From Bacteroidia bacterium (lineage in GTDB: Bacteria; Bacteroidota; Bacteroidia; Flavobacteriales; Flavobacteriaceae), in NCBI GenBank assembly GCA_030427865.1, contig JAUICK010000009.1:62001-126000 (forward strand): a DNA stretch of 64,000 nucleotides, given 5' to 3'. Below are positions 61,393-64,000 of this stretch, piece by piece. The first letter of the stretch is position 1. The number at the start of each line of letters is the position of its first letter. The notes under the pieces were generated by a model that made no database searches, was not told the origin of the DNA, and saw only the letters and a list, made by a program, of their open reading frames with translations. The position numbers and the translations under genes are program-made.

Positions 61393-62758
61393 TATTAGGT
61401 TTATTGTTTTTACGGTTTCTATTGTTTCTTCTTGGTTTATTTACTTTTTTAACCTCTCCTTTTGGTTGATTTGTATTTCTTTGAGGTTTTGGTTTTTGGT
61501 TTGGTCGTTTTTTTGCCTGTGGTTTTCCTTTTTGATCTTGATTCGAGTTCGATTTTTGATTAGGATTTTGTTTTTGCTGATGATGATTAGCAGCAGAACC
61601 CACTAACTTTTTCTTATTCTTATTTCTGTTGTTTCTATTTCTCTTACTCTTTTTTGGAAGATCAAATCGGGTTAAACTATCTTGCCCAACTGCATCTTCG
61701 AAATCTACTGTTTCAGGTATTACTACATCAGATTCGTATTCTTCTAACGTAGCAGATTTTTCATTATTTTTATTCAGTTCTATTATTTCTAAAACTTGCT
61801 CTAAAGTTAATCTAAACCACTTAAAACGTTCTTCTTTGTAGGTATACCAGAGATGGTTTTTAAAAATATCCATCTTAACAAAAACTGCTTCTCCTTTTTC
61901 GGTTTTTAAAACTACATCTTGTTTCGGAAAAGGTTTTAATGCATCTAAATACGTATCTAACTCAAAGTTTAAACAACATTTTAGTTTTCCACATTGTCCT
62001 GCTAATTTTAACGGGTTTAAAGACAATTGCTGATAACGAGCAGCAGAAGTGGTTACTTTTCTAAAATCTGTTAACCAAGTAGAACAACATAATTCTCTAC
62101 CACAAGAACCCACGCCTCCTAAGCGCGCTGCTTCTTGTCTTGCGCCTACTTGTTTCATTTCTACACGAATAGAGAATGCACTGGCTAAATCTCTAATTAA
62201 TTGTCTAAAATCTACTCTTGCGTCTGCTGTATAGTAAAACGTAGCTTTGTTTCCATCTCCTTGATATTCTACATCAGAGAGCTTCATTTGCAATCCTAAA
62301 CGCCCTAAGATTTCTCTTCCTCTACGTTGTGTTTCTTCTTCTTTTGCTCTTGCTTGTTGCCAAATATCGATATCTTTTTGCGTGGCTTTTCTATAAATTT
62401 TCTTAACATCTTCACTATCAGCAGTAATTTTGCGCTTTTTCATTTGCACTTTTACCAACTCTCCTGCTAAAGAAACTGTACCAATATCGTGACCGGGATT
62501 TCCTTCGACAGCTACAATATCTCCCATAGTTATGGGCAAATTATCTATATTTTTATAAAAATGCTTTCTTCCGTTTTTAAAACGGACTTCAAAAATGTTA
62601 AATCTTTCTTGACCACTTGGTAATGTCATATTAGACAACCAATCGAAAACGGCTAATTTATTGCTGCCACTTCCGCAAGTTACTGTACCACAATTACCAT
62701 TACTTTTACAACCTCTTGGTACTCCATTTTCTGTTGTACCACAACTTCCACATGCCAT
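61370..62758 (-). CDS. ricT: RicT-type PSP1 domain protein (iron-sulfur cluster containing)
   Basis: PSP1-domain protein of 462 residues, homologous to RicT/YaaT, which in Bacillus forms a complex with RicA and RicF that carries iron-sulfur clusters and affects RNase Y. Cys-rich N-terminus (MACGSCGTTENGVPRGC), PSP1 domain about 110-300 with CGRELCCSTWLTDF and CGKLKCCLNF as cluster-binding Cys pairs, and a low-complexity tail rich in Asn, Lys and Gln from about 370. The ATG at 62758 is chosen; the frame upstream to 62842 has no typical features. The gldH start lies inside its 3' end. Confidence 0.93.
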   Translation of the reverse strand: MACGSCGTTENGVPRGCKSNGNCGTVTCGSGSNKLAVFDWLSNMTLPSGQERFNIFEVRFKNGRKHFYKNIDNLPITMGDIVAVEGNPGHDIGTVSLAGELVKVQMKKRKITADSEDVKKIYRKATQKDIDIWQQARAKEEETQRRGREILGRLGLQMKLSDVEYQGDGNKATFYYTADARVDFRQLIRDLASAFSIRVEMKQVGARQEAARLGGVGSCGRELCCSTWLTDFRKVTTSAARYQQLSLNPLKLAGQCGKLKCCLNFELDTYLDALKPFPKQDVVLKTEKGEAVFVKMDIFKNHLWYTYKEERFKWFRLTLEQVLEIIELNKNNEKSATLEEYESDVVIPETVDFEDAVGQDSLTRFDLPKKSKRNRNNRNKNKKKLVGSAANHHQQKQNPNQKSNSNQDQKGKPQAKKRPNQKPKPQRNTNQPKGEVKKVNKPRRNNRNRKNNKPNNGNNSEK

Positions 62759-63119
62759 GTAAGTAAATATATTTTTTTTGGTTTTTAGTTTTTTTGGTTT
62801 TGGTTGATGGAATAAAACCATAAACCAATAACTTTTAACCACTAACCAATATCGTTCATAAATTGATTATCAAGTTGATAGATACTAACAACTTAACAAA
62901 GTCTAATTGGTAAATATACGCATTCTTAAAGAATGAAAAAATAGGTTTACAAAAGTTATCTCAACTTCTTTTTGTTTGATTACCTACCAAATATAGTTTA
63001 ACGTTTTATCTAAATATGGTGCTATTTAGAATTTGTATAGATTGAATTAGAATTTGTTTCAAACAAAAAAGACCTCAAATTTGAGGTCTTACTTAAATAA
63101 GATATTTAGACTTATTTCA
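62759..63119. other. 361-bp gene-free region before ricT
   Basis: A+T-rich, without a reading frame I would call. It must hold the ricT promoter (minus strand), but no clean TAnnTTTG at a good distance was found. The only structure is the palindrome at 63069-63090, the terminator of the next gene. Confidence 0.6.
63069..63090 (-). terminator. Terminator of the small secreted protein gene
   Basis: Perfect palindrome AAGACCTCAAATTTGAGGTCTT (described as 11-bp arms 63069-63079 and 63080-63090) with six T residues on the minus-strand 3' side. It lies 30 bp past the stop codon at 63120. Confidence 0.85.
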
Positions 63120-63500
63120 TTATTCTATTTCATACCAAACTTGTACTTCGATAGCTTTTTTTCTTTTCACTAGAAAAACAACATACTTTCCTAAAAACTC
63201 TGATAGTTCCCAATCATCTATTTGATTCTTCTTATAATAAACATTTGCTTTTTTTAATAATTTTTTTAAAGACTGTACTTTTCTAGTTTTTAAATTAAAA
63301 TACGTTTCTTTCTCTAAAAAGTAAGTAAACCCATTATTCCCACTTCCTCTAATCTTGTATATGAAATTAGATTCATTTATCTTTTTTTCTCTTTTCAATA
63401 AAAATTTATCATACTTGATAAATATAGTATCTTTAGTATTTTCTTGAGCTAAAGAATTATAAGTTAATATTACTGCTAAAAATAAAATACAAAACCTCAT
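63120..63500 (-). CDS. Small secreted protein of unknown function
   Basis: Unrecognised 126-residue protein. The ATG at 63500 gives a good signal peptide (RFCILFLAVILTYNSLAQ); the longer frame to 63551 would put a charged 17-residue stretch before it. The mature part is very basic (RKVQSLKKLLKKANVYYKK) with no Cys, lipobox or domain I know. It is 54 bp after the gene at 63555-63974 on the same strand, so the two may be co-transcribed. Confidence 0.65.
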   Translation of the reverse strand: MRFCILFLAVILTYNSLAQENTKDTIFIKYDKFLLKREKKINESNFIYKIRGSGNNGFTYFLEKETYFNLKTRKVQSLKKLLKKANVYYKKNQIDDWELSEFLGKYVVFLVKRKKAIEVQVWYEIE

Positions 63501-63554
63501 ATTATTGTGGGCAATTTTTTGTTGTTTGATGATAATACTTTTGTAATGCATCTT

Positions 63555-63974
63555 TTAATTCATTATTTCATCTACCCATTTAACTTTATAAATATAAATT
63601 TTATCTTCTTTCTTTTCATATAAATAAATAACTTTAAATACATCTGAATTATTCAACATTTTTATCTTACCAGATTTATGACCTGCCTTTATTAATTCTT
63701 TTCTTTTTTTATTAGAAATACTAATCAAAGTTTTTACATCTAATAAACTTTCACATTTTAAGTCATTTTTATTAATTTTTTTTGGTGCTAAATTTGATAT
63801 GAAATGCTCATTTCCAATATAAAAATTAAGAGAACCTTTATCATCTATATATTTTTTTGTTATTACTTTACTCTCTATAATATTATATGATAAATAAACC
63901 TCATTTACCTCTTGTACATTATACATTTTAATAGATATAATTATTGATATGAATGAGTAGAAAAATGTTTTCAT
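63555..63974 (-). CDS. Small secreted or membrane-associated protein of unknown function
   Basis: Unrecognised 139-residue protein starting at the ATG at 63974 with a weak signal-like segment (TFFYSFISIIISI). The rest is Lys- and Ile-rich, with beta-strand-like patterns and no known motif. Both this gene and its downstream neighbour are rich in Lys and Ile, which fits the base composition of the region. The promoter would lie at or beyond the right edge. Function unknown. Confidence 0.6.
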   Translation of the reverse strand: MKTFFYSFISIIISIKMYNVQEVNEVYLSYNIIESKVITKKYIDDKGSLNFYIGNEHFISNLAPKKINKNDLKCESLLDVKTLISISNKKRKELIKAGHKSGKIKMLNNSDVFKVIYLYEKKEDKIYIYKVKWVDEIMN

Positions 63975-64000
63975 TAGTTACAGTTTTTATTTCCAGTTGA

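Overview
The window is a chromosomal stretch from a gliding member of the Flavobacteriaceae (Bacteroidota), probably a marine Polaribacter- or Tenacibaculum-like bacterium. The evidence is low G+C (roughly 30-33% by eye), type IX secretion (T9SS) C-terminal sorting domains, GldH and a RemB-like protein, Bacteroidota-restricted families (DUF4270, DUF4271, DUF4296, DUF4412, DUF4837), TAnnTTTG promoter elements, and a cytochrome oxidase locus with two subunit III genes. The genus is inferred. I saw no rRNA, tRNA, CRISPR array, transposase or phage gene.

Layout. 1-8.7 kb: 3' part of an M3 metallopeptidase, a CarboxypepD_reg-like protein, a glycosyltransferase and heme-binding protein pair, lpdA, a MORN-type secreted protein, dodecin, DUF1304, an MscS channel and tsaB. 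8.8-15.3 kb: a TolC-family outer-membrane protein, then a respiratory locus on the minus strand (heme o synthase, two subunit III proteins, subunit IV; then, after a terminator, a Cys-poor SCO-like protein, SCO, DUF420 and a small CxxC protein). 15.5-19.2 kb: RemB-like protein, deoC and a TonB.

19.3-34.8 kb is the most unusual part. It holds two paralogous copies of one module. Each has an ECF-type sigma factor followed by a small single-pass TPR protein that looks like its anti-sigma factor, a large secreted TPR-CHAT (caspase-like) protein with a C-terminal membrane anchor, and a divergent operon for a DUF4412 protein plus a T9SS-exported repeat protein (ELWxxDGT repeats in copy 1, BspA/DUF285 leucine-rich repeats in copy 2). 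Both divergent intergenic regions carry an inverted GTTWAC repeat. I read this as a periplasmic protease, membrane anti-sigma and sigma signalling system controlling surface proteins; the function is inference.

34.8-50.7 kb is housekeeping: DUF3109, MarC, a small FAD protein, a second TonB, glmS, a DUF4270 lipoprotein, a short glycogen-synthase-like protein, panC-panD-flippase-like gene, radA, hemD, DUF4271, a polyprenol-phosphate mannosyltransferase, dihydroorotase, DUF4296 and an epimerase. 50.8-62.8 kb holds tyrS (with a perfect 16-bp palindrome in its leader), a sterol-desaturase-family enzyme, a YHS protein, a DUF4837 lipoprotein, an MltD-like transglycosylase, xth, a CoA-transferase operon interrupted by a four-helix-bundle gene, a class A penicillin-binding protein, gldH and ricT. 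The right edge has two unrecognised small secreted proteins. Short palindromic remnants of dispersed intergenic elements occur near 44.1, 50.75, 56.65 and 60.85 kb.
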